From NCBI GenBank assembly GCA_036023115.1, contig JAYKKT010000059.1:5927501-5991500 (forward strand): a stretch of 64,000 bases of DNA. The letters run 5' to 3'. This DNA comes from Brasenia schreberi. Its lineage: Eukaryota > Streptophyta > Magnoliopsida > Nymphaeales > Cabombaceae. Under the pieces are notes generated by a model, which saw only the letters and a program-made list of their open reading frames with translations, made no database searches and had not been told where the DNA came from. A program made the translations under genes and the position numbers. Positions 46,191-59,900 of this stretch are shown in pieces (the stretch's first letter is position 1; each line of letters starts with the position of its first letter).

Positions 46191-47938
46191 TTAAGGTTAA
46201 GAAATGGTAATGCATCAGCATTTTGTAGATGTGCTGTTTTTGACAGGAATGCATTTCTTGTCCAATGAGCGAAACAGAATACCAAGTGCAGGTGGTATAA
46301 GATGGGCTAGACAGTTGCATATATATAGAGTTGCTTCTCGTGGTCAAGGATAACGAATTCTTTGAGAATTGCAATTATGCATTATTGTCAAGGGGGATTA
46401 TCGAAAATATGTTTTTTGGATGTGAAAGAAAGATCTTCATTGGGAATGTGCTTGAGGATGTCCTGCTAGAGATTCCTGTTATGTTGAAAACAGCTTTCTA
46501 TAGGGAAGTTATTATGCAATTTGGGGATTTTAAATGTCTTTTCCTTTCAGGGAACATTGGACTGCATTTTCATTCTAAAATTTTTCTTTTCCCCCCTGCA
46601 TACATGAACAGAAAGACAGATAACGTCCTTGTTTCATCTCCAAAAAAATACGAAAATTTATTTAAGACATCTTCTGATTTTCAACGTTTTGCGGGCTTTT
46701 ACTGTTGTCATCAGGTGATAGAAGTAGTCTGGTCAAGAAAAGTATGCACATCATATTACTTGATGGTCAATCAAAAACTTACTATTGGGTGGGGTTTTGT
46801 ATGGTGGTGCGATCCTTGCTTATCTGTCCTTGGTTGGTGTTTTTCTTTTTCAAGATTTAATTCATAGAGGTTAGACTGTTGGAAGGAAACCTTAACATGC
46901 TATTGCTTCTTAGAGTTAAATGCTATGACCTGAGATCTATCTTAATCCTATAGCAAACCCCACTTAGCGTGGGAAAGGCTCATGTGGCGTCATTCGTAAA
47001 TGGTTAAGAACACATCTCTGTAGTTTATGTTGATAAAATTGGACCAAGTAAACAACATGATGCAAAAAGTACACTCCATGTTTTCAAACTAACGATTTCT
47101 CCTGTTAGATTTTGTGAGAGGTAATTTCTTTTTCTTTTTATGTCTTCATATATAAAAGTGTGAGAGAAGTTATCTTCTTGGTTACTATTATATAAGCCAT
47201 CTGCTATGCTTCTCTTTGGTATTCACGGGAATCCCGCACGGATAGTCTATTTCAATGGCATTTGACGCTTTTGTCTTTACTACATTAACTGTTAACTTTT
47301 TCATGTTGTAAGTATTCATAGACTACCCTTATCCGGAAAGCTCATTAAAATTTTAAAATATTATGATACAGTACAATATGTATACGGGTATGATACAGCC
47401 AGGTACTCTCTTATATCGTAAGGTACAGACCGATACAAGGGCCACTTGTGTTTTGGGGGTGTACCATATTGAAATTTGTGTATACTTTACCTGAGCATTA
47501 ACTGAAGCCAAAGTCTCTTGAAAACCGGGTCCACAGTTTTAGTTTATTTTAGTAACAATCAACTAAAAGTGCACTTGGCTGAATACCAGTTTGTTATGGT
47601 TTTTTATTGCTTGTTCTTACTAACGGCTAATAGAAGCTTATTTCACCATTCAAAGAGATAAAACTATGGACAGCTATCTCGTAGGGTTGCATCATGGTTA
47701 ATATTCCCTTGTTCTACTAGTTTTCATTTTTACTATTATTGACCAATTGTTATTTTTTAATGGAATAACTTATAAAAGTTGTATGTTTCTAGTTTTTATG
47801 AGTTTCAATCATATATATATATATATATGTATATACTTGTGAGCCATGACTTTTGAGATTGCTGTGTCCTGTACTTGTACCCATGCAGTATTTGGCACAT
47901 GCATCCTCATGGTATCGATGGACATACGATCTTTATCT

Positions 47939-48240
47939 ACAACAACAAGCCTTTTTTCTCTTGTTTCCATAGAGCTCGGTCATATGCTATGCTAACATTT
48001 AACTCAACATAACCTAGATCATTCTTTATTTTTTCCTTCCAACAATTTTGTGGTCTTCCTCTCTCTTTTAACATTGTTATCATCTAATTTATCATACCTT
48101 TTTACCTGAGTTTTCTCTGATTATCTTTCCGCATATCAAACCCCTTAAATGAATTTTGTTGATTTTATCATTTATTGGTGCCATTACTAAGTTTGTTTCT
48201 AATAATCTCATTATGTGTAGGGTCTTTTCTTTTATGACTA
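47939..48240 (-). mobile_element. RTE-type LINE 3' fragment
   Basis: The plus strand reads CAACAACAAGCCTTTT, then the reverse complement of the LINE C-terminal region and 3' UTR (for example TTTGTGGTCTTCCTCT and TTTCTAATAATCTCATTATG), ending near 48240. The tail lacks the usual CCATACTAGATGG block. It lies in an intron of the F-box gene. Confidence 0.75.
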
Positions 48241-48329
48241 AGTCAGAAGCACTGGACAGGTGACTTAAGGTTGTATCTCTCAAACTTTTCTTTCTAGAGA
48301 TTAACAAGCTAGGAAGCAATCAAGATTCA

Positions 48330-48641
48330 TTACAATCTCCATGGTAATGCTATCGTACGATAGAAAATTACTGCAGCTAGTTGCCCTCCCCCTTTGGCTT
48401 CGTTGAGTAGGATGGATTGCAGGGGAACAGGGAAATGAAGCCAGGTCATGAGACCATCAAATTGAGGTGCCCTTCCGGCCAACTTGTGCACTGCTGCTTT
48501 CGGAGTTTTTTCAACCCAGAGGAATCTAATTCCTTGAGTCCTACTGCTTATAGTTCGGCATTCCTCCAGGATGCTTCCCAGCTCCGGTAAATTCTGATAA
48601 CTGGACGCAAGGCTGTTGAAAACAGCCCATATCCATATCAA
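48330..48641 (-). pseudogene. RNase H-like fragment, probably from a retroelement
   Basis: A 103-codon open frame on the minus strand includes VFNSLASSYQNLPELGSILE, ECRTISSRTQ and IRFLWVEKTPKAAVHKLAGR. The spacing and residues resemble the C-terminal half of plant RVT_3/RNase H domains found in LINEs and their domesticated relatives (E..., I..EC, WV, H.LA..A). The usual final D/N residues are changed and the N-terminal catalytic Asp is not seen. It lies antisense in the F-box gene intron. This is a weak family match made by eye. Confidence 0.4.
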
Positions 48642-49286
48642 CGTTATGTGCGGCTCTCATTTGTTAGTACAGGACAGTTTAAGCCCAAGCAGATTTATCT
48701 CAAAGGTAAAACTGCAAGGGTTGGCTCATCTGAACATCTTAATTGATCTTCAGTGCACTTTTCCCGTATTGGACATTATAATTTGAATGAGATGTATCAC
48801 ATTTATTTATCAGATGGTGCAAATATAGATGGTTCTGCATATGGGCATGGTCCTACTCCTCCCACTATTTCTGTTTTTGATATGATCCACTCATGGTTGC
48901 AGATACTTGTTCAGATGTGAATTCGTTGGCCAGAAATATGCTCTTGCAACGAGTCAGAAAAGGGACGTTATCAGCTCACCGATGTGGACCTGCAGAACCT
49001 CCCTTTTAAAGAAGTTAAGCTAAAGAAGTTCCCCATATACTTCGTCCTCAGGTCATCTATTGAATCAATTGCCCGTGAAAAGAGGCTTCTTCTCCACGAA
49101 GATGAAGATGAACCAACTGAGACATGTGAGACTAATGAAGCGAGTCCTCATGACGAAAGCTGTGGACAGAGCGATGATTCAGAAGAGAACATCAGCCAAC
49201 CCTTAACTAAACAAGAAAAGAAAGCTTTGAGGAAGGAACACAAACTTTCTATTAAGCGTGAAAAGCGAGAAAAAGGCAAAGGGTGA

Positions 49287-49814
49287 CACACTGTCGGGGA
49301 GAGTAGTAATGCAGTTGAAAACCATGGCATCGGTTTGGAAGTGTCGAGAAGCCAGTTCAAAAAGGCTTGGAAGACTAAGAGAGAGTATGTTTCACAGAAC
49401 ACAGGGCATCAAGGAGAAGATTCTGTTGGCTATTACAGTTCTCAGCTGAAGTCAAAGTCACCAAGTAAATGGATCAAAGAGAGGGACTGGATATAAAGAG
49501 AACTAGGTACTTGTGCTATTTCTGCATTGGAATTGGCATGAACGAGGGGATGATACAACCTGACTAGCCCACCAGCCTTTTATTTCTTATGTATTTAGAG
49601 GTTCAGTACATACTTTAAGAGTCTAGAAACCTAACTTATTTTACCTTTTCTATTTCACGACACGGAGACAAATGTAAGTTGGAACAGGAAATGGGAAATG
49701 GTTTCTGATGTATGGTATCTTTCTTTTTAATGCCTGCTCACATACTACAATGGCTATCTGCCATGGTAGCTGGAGATAGAGCTTGCCAGTCACACACGCA
49801 CAGACAAGAGACAC

Positions 49815-49909
<95 letters not shown>

Positions 49910-50955
49910 ACAATCTATTCGAAGGTAATGAGTTTGATACCGGTTGTGCATATCTACTATGGTCTGTCTAACCTCGAAGTTTGTTAATTGACACAATCTG
50001 GTACTTTTAGGAAGGGAAAAGCGTTGTGGGAAAATTTTAGGTGAGTTTGGATTTTGTCAATCATATCTTGCTTGCCCTTTATTTTTATTTTATTTAATTA
50101 AGCGGAATTGCCCCATTTGACACCAACAATAACTAAGTTAAATGCACGTTTTCATCTCACAGGACACAGCATGTTGGCACGCCTAAATAACACGTCCACA
50201 TTTTGTTTTTTTGAAAACTAGATGCACATGAACCCAATGAACGTTGGTGTGAAAACTCGGATGTCTATAGATGTTTTCACCATAGCCAAATCTCCAGAGA
50301 ATGATCTTTGATTATTTTTATTTCAACATAGGAAAAACAAAACTCAGTATATTAAGAATTCTTGTTTATAAGCCCTTAACTATAGGGAACTTATGAATAA
50401 CCATGTTGTTTGTTGAACTCCTCAATTTTCACTTTATTGCACATAGAAAAGCCCAAGCACAGCAAATGGGTGTTGGGTATGCTTTATAGGATCATTGGTA
50501 CCATATAAACGTAATATTGTTTTTTAACAGAATGTTCAGAAAGTTCGAATTAAAGAATCAATAAGGGTGAAATTGTTAATTTGGAGCTAGAAAACAATAC
50601 AGAAGCAGCAAATTAGTGCCATTTGTGCAGTATATTGGGAAGTAGGCTGTAATATGAAAACTAACATGGTTCCAGACTTCCAGTGTTACCGGTTGTTCCC
50701 ATATTTTTTATCCGTGTCCATTTCGTGTCAACTTGATACGGTATTAAACGGCTCAGGTCTGAGTTGACTTTGACCTCAAAGGGATTCGCTTTCCGATGAT
50801 CGACAGGTAGAGAAAGAGAGAGGCTCTATTTCTCACATCAACCAAAATTCGAAGCTTAAGGAAGATCGTAGAGGCGATGGTAGTGTTCTCTGGTTATTTT
50901 GATGGTATTCCTGTTCCTTTTAGGTTGGATTGATTGGGAAGTTTGAACGGCTAAG
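49287..50955. other. Gap between the F-box gene and FUT11
   Basis: It contains a (GA)n tract of about 90 bp at 49818-49907 followed by SINE-like text (GAAGGTAATGAGTTTGATAC, 49920-49945). The final 150 bp, ending in a CT/GA-rich stretch, are probably the FUT11 promoter and 5' UTR. No gene was recognised. Confidence 0.45.
49818..49907. repeat. (GA)n microsatellite
   Basis: About 45 GA units without interruption. Confidence 0.95.
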
Positions 50956-53900
50956 ATGACGGTGATCCCTCTGCGAGCAGCACCACCATCGTCGGATGGG
51001 ATGAGGCTGAGGACCCTCCTGTTTCCCCTTCTGTTGGTGGTCATCTTCCTCGCAGAGGTTTCGTTTCTGGGTCGTCTGGACATGGCCAAGAACGCTGACG
51101 TGATGCACTCGTGGACAGAGTCCTTCTACTCTTCTTTTTCCTCTTTCTATTATTCTTCCTTGACCCATTTGGGTATTGATGAATTGGGTCTCGAGAACTG
51201 CGAAGGGTTTTTAGAAAGGGAGGACGCCGGCCCCTACTCGAGGGATTTTAACATCGACCCCATTTGGATTTTGGGAGGTGAGAAGGTTGGTGTTTTCTAT
51301 TGTTTTTCCAATTTCCATTATTTATTTTGGAATTCTGTTTGCTTGATTGCAATTGGTTGAGATTATGCCCGTGGTTACTGATAATGAGATTGTGAATGCA
51401 TTATTGCAACCATTGATGATGCTCATTCTTCTTCTTTAATTAGATTAGACATTGTGAATTTCTCATTTACCATTGCGTGAGGAGTCGATATGGGGCTGTT
51501 CTTTTACTGGACTGATGCTACTTTCTTGTTATGTAATTTGTTTTGGTTCAACCATTGAGATACGGAACTTCAAAAGTTATTTTCAATAGGCCACTGTGAA
51601 GTTAGATGTTGAACAATAAAAAAAACAAAACACGATCGGCTGGCCTGTAAGCTGCAGATCATCAACTGTCTTTTGTTGGCATGTTTCCTAACCCATGCGG
51701 GCATTGGGTCTAAACATCATTTTTGCAAGCCAATTTGGTATTATTTGCATCTATTTCCTGTTGTAGTTGTACGGACGTAGCAATCATTCTTTCTCTACGT
51801 GTCCAGGAATATAAATCATGTGCAGTTCCATGCATTTTTGGACCTGGCCAGAAGGCTGGGAAGAAAGCTGATGCTGCTTTTGGAAGAGATCCTGGTGCTG
51901 ATAATCATATTGTTCGGTCCATGGAATCTTCCCACTACTATCCCGATCTGAACATTGATAATGCAAGACGGTGGGTAAGAACAGTATGGGTTTACTATAA
52001 TTTTGCTGCATTTCAAGGTACAATTGCACAGCTGGACAATTCTGGTCGTATATTTTATGGTGCCAATAGTAGGTGCCATATCTATACGTTGATACCTAAT
52101 GGCGGGTGCTATTTATACAATACTGGTAAATCAAAGCAAATTTCTGTTTAGGTTCACATTTTGCAGTTTATATCGTCTTCTGTTGTAATAAGAAAATATC
52201 GTATATGCTTTTTCATTTTTGGACTGGTAAACCGAGTAAATTCCGATGAATGTGGTTTGCATTTTGCATTTTTTAATTTTCAGAACCACCTTAACCACAA
52301 TGAAGCATTTTCCCACATTTTGTGGTGATGACTAACATCTACTTTAGCCGCCATTTTTGACCTACATTTAAATCCAGAAGGGTAACACAATGCATGTTTT
52401 GTGGTTTTGTTCCAATGGATTTTAGGCATGGACCTTTTCTTGCGCACAGTGTCCTTATATTTTCACTCTAGAGCACCCTGTGCCTGATAGTGAAACTACC
52501 TTAATCACAACTTTCTGATGTTATCTTATTTTTCGTGCCATATTGACTTTTCTCAAATAACCTTACATGAACTACATTTTTATTTCTATTTCCACATATC
52601 AATGTTAGTGTCTCCATTTTTACCTCAAACATCTACTACACGTGCTAACAGTGGGCCCTTACATTCATTACCGTACACTGTTGCTCTTAACGTTGCTTAT
52701 ACAGTTCATCTTCCAAATTGTTTGGCATCTTCTTGTCAAAGAGACATGCGGTGGACCTCTCTGTTTTATCAAATATGCATTTATGGCATATGCGACATCT
52801 CCATCAATATTTCTATCTTGTTGAACTATTGACTACGTTCTTTTCTGGTTCACAACATATCCTAACATTTACCTTTTTATCATCTATGTCGTTCATCATG
52901 ATGAACTTGCATTTTATATAGTTGGTGTTTGTTCCACTAAGTAGAAAGCCCTTAACGCTTTGAGCTCTTTACAGATCTCAAGTTCCCTATTGACCTCTCC
53001 ATTATCCACTAAAACAGTCACATGTGAATAACATGCACAAGACACTTCATCTCAAATGTAGTCATTGATTCTTCAATGACTAAATGAAGGAGATCTTTGC
53101 CCAGCACTACCTTCTGATGTAGGCTGATATTAATATAAAAATAATTAGTTACCTTGGATGAGTCCTTCCCAAGTTGTTCTTAGTAAGGTTGATTTACAAA
53201 ATTGACAATCCTTTCTTGTCTAAGATTCTCCGCATAATATCCCTTTCAACAATATATGCCTTTCCCAAGACAGTCAATGCCATATGCAGGTTCTTGTCTT
53301 AGCTTTTATTGTGGGGTGCTTTGATAAGTGTAAAGATCTTCCAAGCCTAGAAGAAAACTGGTTCTCTATTATATCAAAGACTTGCCTTAACCTCCCTTCT
53401 ATTAGTCTTTCTTAAAGTTTCATGGTATGACTTATGTAGTGTTTGTCTGTACCGGTAGTATTTGTAGTATATAGCATAAAGCAGCGGTCATGATTTATGA
53501 TATGATTCAACATTTTGTCACAAATTGTGACTATCTTAAATGTATCGTGCTACATTTATGATGGCGTCAATATCAAGCCATATATTTCTTGAACCTTAGT
53601 TAGTTTCTTCTTTTTTTTAAAATAAAATTCTTTCTGTTTTTTGTGGTAGACTATTATTATCTAGCATAGCGTATCATACCGTCATGCTTGGTCAATACTG
53701 GCAATGATATGTTATTTACTACACTTGACTCATCAACTCTGTTTTTTTATGATAAACTATGATATCTAGTGTAGTGTATCATATTGTTAAGCTTGATCGA
53801 TACTAGCATTGACAAGTTGCTACTCTTGACTCATCTACTATATACCACTTTATTTTAGAAATTAGGGCTGTCCTTCATCCTTAAAGAGTTGGCCTATAAA

Positions 53901-56900
53901 GGTTCACCATGTTTTATATTTGCCCTGTGAAAATGTTATGCTGCATTTACTTGACCTATTATCTTTCATGTACTTGAGCATTTGACATATTGGACGCTCA
54001 CACACCTGTTGAAATTCTCCACTCTTTGTAGATGAGATTAATTTTCCATAATTTGCATTTTACATCTGACAGATACTTTGCTTTGCATGCCACAGGAAAG
54101 GATACAGTATTGTAATGACAACCAGCCTCTCCTCAGATGTTCCTGTTGGCTATTTTTCATGGGCTGAGTATGATATTATGGCTCCTGCACAACCAAAGAC
54201 AGAGAAGGCCCTTGCTGCTGCCTTTATATCTAATTGTGGAGCTCGAAACTTCCGTTTAGAGGCCTTGAATATGCTTCAAAAGGACAACATTAGCATAGAT
54301 TCTTATGGTGCATGCCATCGGAATAAGGACGGGAATGGTGTGAATAAGATTCTTGATAATTTGATCAATGCAATTAGTTAGCTAATGTGGAAATTTAAGT
54401 GACATAATAGTACTTGGATCTCTAGTTCCATTTATGCTTCCATCATGGAAATTTGATTGACTTGATAATCCTTGGTACTCTAGTTTTACTACACTTTTTT
54501 GCTTGCTAGGTTACAAGCACTGAAGCATGCTATAAACAAATTTCTATTGCATCACCTAGGTGACTTTAATTTATTATTAATGTAAGAACCTTATGGTTTT
54601 TACCACATACAGGCTTTGTGAGAGATTTCCTGCTTTTAGCTCTATTTATAATACTCCTCGTCTTAACTAGGGTGGGTCATTGACCGTAAAGAATAATACG
54701 ACAAAGAGCATGATTGTGACAAAAATGTTCCCTTTACTGCATGATGTGAATTGAGCCTTGCTGAACACGACTGCTACAGATGTAGTTAAAAGGTAGAATA
54801 GAAGTATATCTATAAAGAAATTGAAACAAGGTGCTGACAAAGGTTTATATTATGTGGAGCTCAGCCATTTTAGAACTCGATTAAGCCATTTGCATATGCA
54901 TGCAAATTCACAAAACAGATGTACTGATGGATAATCCATGATTGTGATGATTTCTCCCTATGCAATTTATTTTTTATTTTTCCAGAATATACCAGACACC
55001 AAACTGTTAAAGAATGTTAAAGAGTCATGTTAGAAGTAATTTAAGTGTATTTCACGTGTTATGTCTATTTAATATTAATTAGTAGTGATTAGGGGTAGTT
55101 TAGGAATTCAAGTTAGAAAGGGTATAATTAGTGGTGATTAGGGTTAAATCAAAATAAGCAGTGAGGCTGGACGACATCATAAGGAGCAGCCAAACTTTGT
55201 GTTTTTGGGGCAGATTGGAGGCATTCCTCCGATCTGCCAGGTTTTGTAAGTTTTTTTATTGTTGATGAATGCAATTATTTTCTAATATGGTATCAGAGCC
55301 TATGAGGTTGAAAATGTGCGTTTTTTTTCCATTAAAAAGTGTTTATATCAAGGTCGTGGAATCACTCTGGCTGAATTTCTCAGATATAATCACTGTGGAT
55401 CAGATTCAGTCATCTTGAATTTTTTTTTTAATTTTTCAGATTCAGTCATCGTGGGAGGCCGTCGTATATGGTATCATTGATTCATTTCATGTCATTTGTT
55501 TTTTTGGCTTGGTAAAATAATCGTTCAGAGTTGATTGGATTTGAATACGCCCTAATTCAAATCTCGGCTCTCTTGAGGATCAAAAAAGTTGAAATCGAAC
55601 AGGCATTTCACCTGGGCAAATACATTGGCATCGCAAAGAAGCTCAAGACATCTGCTTGATTTTCTGCATTTGGAGATTCCATTGATAATACCAGTTTGTT
55701 TTCTTCAATGTCTGTGAACAATGTTATTTTTTGATCAATTTGTCTGTTGAATTCTTGAGATATCATTAATTTGAAGTTGTTTATATATGGCAAGCAAAGG
55801 CAAAGGGGTTTAAAATACTTTCTCAACTCCTGAAAATACAATGAATGAAAAGATAGAGAATTTCCAGATTACAACAACAAAACTAGATGGCAAGAATTTT
55901 GTGGAATGGTCCATATAAGTAGAATTGACTATTATAGCAAGGGAGAGATGGGCTCACCTAATGGGTCAAACACATAGACCAGATATAAATGATGCACAAT
56001 ATCCAAATTGGAGAAGAGAAGTTGCTCTAATTTCATCTTTGTTACTTCAGGCTATGATTCCATCAATAGCAAAAATATGTATGTTTCTTCAATCTGCTTA
56101 TGAAATCTGGTGTGCAGTTTCTAAAGCTTACAACAATAACAACAACAACTAAGCCTTTTCCCATACTAGACGGGGTCTGTATGGGATAAGTTTCTAAAGA
56201 ACTTGTAAATAAAGAACTCGTTCCATAAGTAAATACTATGCAGATCTCAGATCTCAGAGGACTTTGGGATGAACTTCTATATTATACCAATATAAGTGTT
56301 CTTCGTGTTACATCGAAAGAAATGCAGAGATTAAAAAGAAAAAGGTATTCGACTTACTGTGGGGTGTAAATTCAGAATTTGATTCAATAAAACTCAATGT
56401 CTTGGGAAGAGATGAGCTACCTTCATTGGGGACAGTGTATTCATTATTGATCAGGGAAGAGGATCGAAGAAATCTTGAGAAGAATAACATTCCTGTTACA
56501 GACCAACATGCACTCCAAACAAGAGGAGAAAATTCACATTATCGCGGAAGAGGAGGATATCAAGGTCGTGGACGAGGACGTGGTAGATCCCATCCTGATG
56601 AAAAAGAAAAACTCATATGTTTTCATTATGGAAAATCAAGACACTCCAAAGAATACTGTTGAGAATTACATGGCAAACCAGACTATTATAAAAACAGAAA
56701 TTACTCTGCTCATTCTGCTGAGAATACTACTTCTAATATAGATTGAATGCAAGAACTTATTAAGAGAATAGAATGACTCGAGACAAGACTATCTGGACAG
56801 TCTTAACCATCTTACTCTCAAGCTTCAGTAGCTCAGGCAACTCACATTGTGAAGGGTAACTCCTCTTATTCTAATTTAAAGATTTGGATTATTAATTCAG

Positions 56901-59900
56901 GTGCTACAGATTATATGGTAGGAGAATCATCATATTTTTCAGAGTACAGGCTTCTTCAAAAATACAAGCCTATTAAGTTAGCAAATGACTCTTACTCTTA
57001 TATGGTTGGATAGGGAAGTATACTCACATGTTTTGCTCAGTCTATTATGGTCCCAGTTTTTCAATAAATCTACTCTCAGAAAGTTCTTTGACTCGTACCA
57101 TGAATTGTAATATAACTTTTACTCCTAATGGTTGTGTATTGCAGGATCTGAAGACGGAGAAAATCTTTGGTCATGGTAGACTACAGAGGGGCTTATACAT
57201 TTTGGAAGATCATTTTCACCATGAAACTTCTTATAAAGCTTCAACAACAACTATTCAGGATTCAGAGATTCGACTTTGGCATTGTCGTCTTGGTCATTTA
57301 CCTGTGTCAAAACTTCCTTATATTCTACCTCATCTTAGAGTCAATAAACATAAGTTTGAATGTGAAGTCTGTCTACTTGGAAAACACCAAAGAACTACTT
57401 ACCCATTGAGTGACTCTAGACGGTCTCAGCCTTTTGAGCTTCTTCATTCAGATATTTGGGGTCCCAGTCCTGTTACTTCTTTGTTTGGTTAGAGATATTT
57501 TGTTTCCTTTATTGATGATTATACTCGCCTTATAATTATATATTTAATGAAATCAAAGTCAGAAGTCTCGTCTATTTTTCCAATTGTATATAAATTCATT
57601 CTCACCCAATTCAATACTTCAGTGAAAATTCTTCGTTCAGACAATGTGGGGGAGTACATTAGCAAGCAATTAACAAAATATTTACACACATGATATAGTC
57701 CATCAGACTTCTTGCTCATATACTCCTCAACAAAATGAAATCGCTGAAAGGAAAAATCGTCATATTGTAGAGGTGGCCAAGACTCTTTTACTTCAGAATA
57801 ATGTTCCTAAATTCTATTGGGGAGAAACCGTTCTTACTGTAGTTCACCCGATCAATAGAATGCCCAGTGCTATTCTTGAGAGTGAAAGTTCAATGAAGTG
57901 TCTCAATAAGGAATTGAAACCATTTCATATAGTTCCCCGTATCTTTAGTTGTACTTGTTTTGTACATGTTCATTTACCTAATCGTGATAAACTAGATCCT
58001 AAGTCTGTAAAGTGTATTTTTCTTGGCTACTCTAACTCCCAAAAGGGCTATAAATGCTATGATCCTTTAGCTAAGAAGCTATATGTTTCCATGGATGTTA
58101 CCTTTATAGAATCTATTCCCTATTATACTTCTCAGGGAGAGTTAACTACACCTCAGCAAATTTCTCCTTATGTCCTACTATTAGTCCCTGGTGATGCCAA
58201 AGATGATACGGATGATCATAGAAATGAGGTCAGTAAGCAAGAGGAGATCTTAATGTACAAGAGAGGATTAAGAAACATTATCTACTCTGAAGAAGAACCA
58301 ACCCCGTATACAAGCACTAAAGATATTTCTCCTGACTCAGATCCTCAAGTGGAAGTGACAGAAGACCTAGAGATTCCTATTGCTATTCGCAAGGGTAACC
58401 ATATATGTGCATGTTATCTGATTTCTGATTATGTCTCATACGTTAATACCTCTCAGAATTATTAGAACTTTGTTATGAATGCTGAGAAACATAAGATTCC
58501 TTCAAACTTTGAAGAAGCAATCAAGTGCCCTTTATGGAAATCTGCAATTGAAGAAGAACTGAATGCCCTTGTGAAGAACAATACATGGACCATCACACAA
58601 CTACCTCTTGATAGGAATATTGTAGGATGCAAGTAAGTATTTACTATTAAATATAAGGCAGATGGAACCATGGAGAGATATAAAGCAAGATTGGTTACTA
58701 AAGGTCAGTCATATGACATTGATTATACAAAAACTTTTGCTCCTCTGGCTAAACTCACTTCAATAAGAATACTTCTCAGTATGCTAACAAATTTGGGATG
58801 AGATCTATGGCAATTAGATGTTAAAAATGCTTTCTTATAATGAGACTTAAATGAAGAGGTCTACATGGAACTACCTCCAGGAATGAATATAAAAATGCCT
58901 GCTAATAGAGTGTGCAAACTTAACAAAATGTCTATATAAAAATGCCCTTTATGGAAAGCTGTTTATGTTGATGACATAATTGTCACAGGAGATGACTTTG
59001 AAGAAATAAGTAAATCTTCACAGATTATTTAATCTTAAAGATTTGAGTCGACTTCACTATTTTTTGGGCATAGAAGTTGTCTATTCCAACCGAGGTATCT
59101 TCCTAACTCAGTGGAAATATTTGATGGATCTTCTTGAGGAAACGCATATGCAAGAATGTAAACTTAGTGACATTCTTATGGAAGTAAATCAGAAATAGTT
59201 CAGTTGTGATAGTGAACAGTTCAGAGACATTCACAAATATCAGAAGTTGGTTGGCAAGCTCATATATTTGACTATTACTCGTCCATATGTATTATTGTGA
59301 GCAGATATATGCATTCTCCTACCAAGAATCATATGGATGCAGTATATAGAATTCTTCGATACCTCAAATCAACATCAGGAATGGGTTTACTTTATTCAAA
59401 ATCATCTAATTTGCACATTGAACTTTACTCTGATGCAGACTGGGCTAGTTCACGTGATGACCGTAAATCAACTAAAGGATATGTTACATTACTTGGTAGT
59501 AATATTGTATCTTGGAAAAGTAAAAAACATACAGTGGTTGCCAGATCTACAACAGAAGCAGAATACAAAACTATAGCGCAGGTCATGTGTGAAGGAAAAT
59601 GGATATCTTCATTAATCAGTTAATTAGGATTTCCTTCTAATCATTCTATACCACTATACTGTGACAGCAGTGCAACAATTCAGATGGCTTCCAATCCTGT
59701 GTATCATGAAAGAACTAAACATATAGAAATTGACTGTCACTTCATCAGAGAGAAGATATCTAATCAAGAATTCAAGCTAGAGTATGTTCAATCTACAAAA
59801 CGGAGGGTTGATTTCTTAACTAAAGCTACTACCAACAGACAATTAAAGGAGACATTATCCAAGTTGGGTGTTATAAATATCCTTCACCCAACTTGAGGGG

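Larger units (their letters stand above)
44913..49286 (+). pseudogene. F-box protein gene, probably disrupted by two in-frame stops
   Basis: The first exon (to 45174, donor CAT|GTAAGC) encodes a clear F-box: GLPDSVLIEGILSFLTRHDL, AFLSCCSARLRSLCESDSLW, FPIFVGYGDYPENRGRPLNV. The natural ATG at 44913 is followed eight codons later by an in-frame TAA at 44937-44939. Candidate later exons are 46096-about 46140 (VCLGKKGIKKLTS), 48673-48705 (QFKPKQIYLK) and 48814-49286. The last two join in phase to give LKDGANIDGSAYGHGPT and FDMIHSWLQ, then a TGA at 48918-48920, then CNESEKGRYQLTDVDLQNLP and an acidic/basic tail with LTKQEKKALRKEHK. F-box proteins are substrate receptors of SCF ubiquitin ligases; I do not recognise the subfamily. 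The exons between 46140 and 48673 are not fully resolved, because phases do not close. An alternative is that an upstream intron ends at TGTAAG|GA (44940), bypassing the TAA, but the TGA would still truncate the protein. Confidence 0.6.

Noticed and set aside
47340..47460. GATAC-rich text that might be another hAT copy
   Set aside because: Only scattered GATAC words are present; no end, inverted repeat or transposase text could be found.
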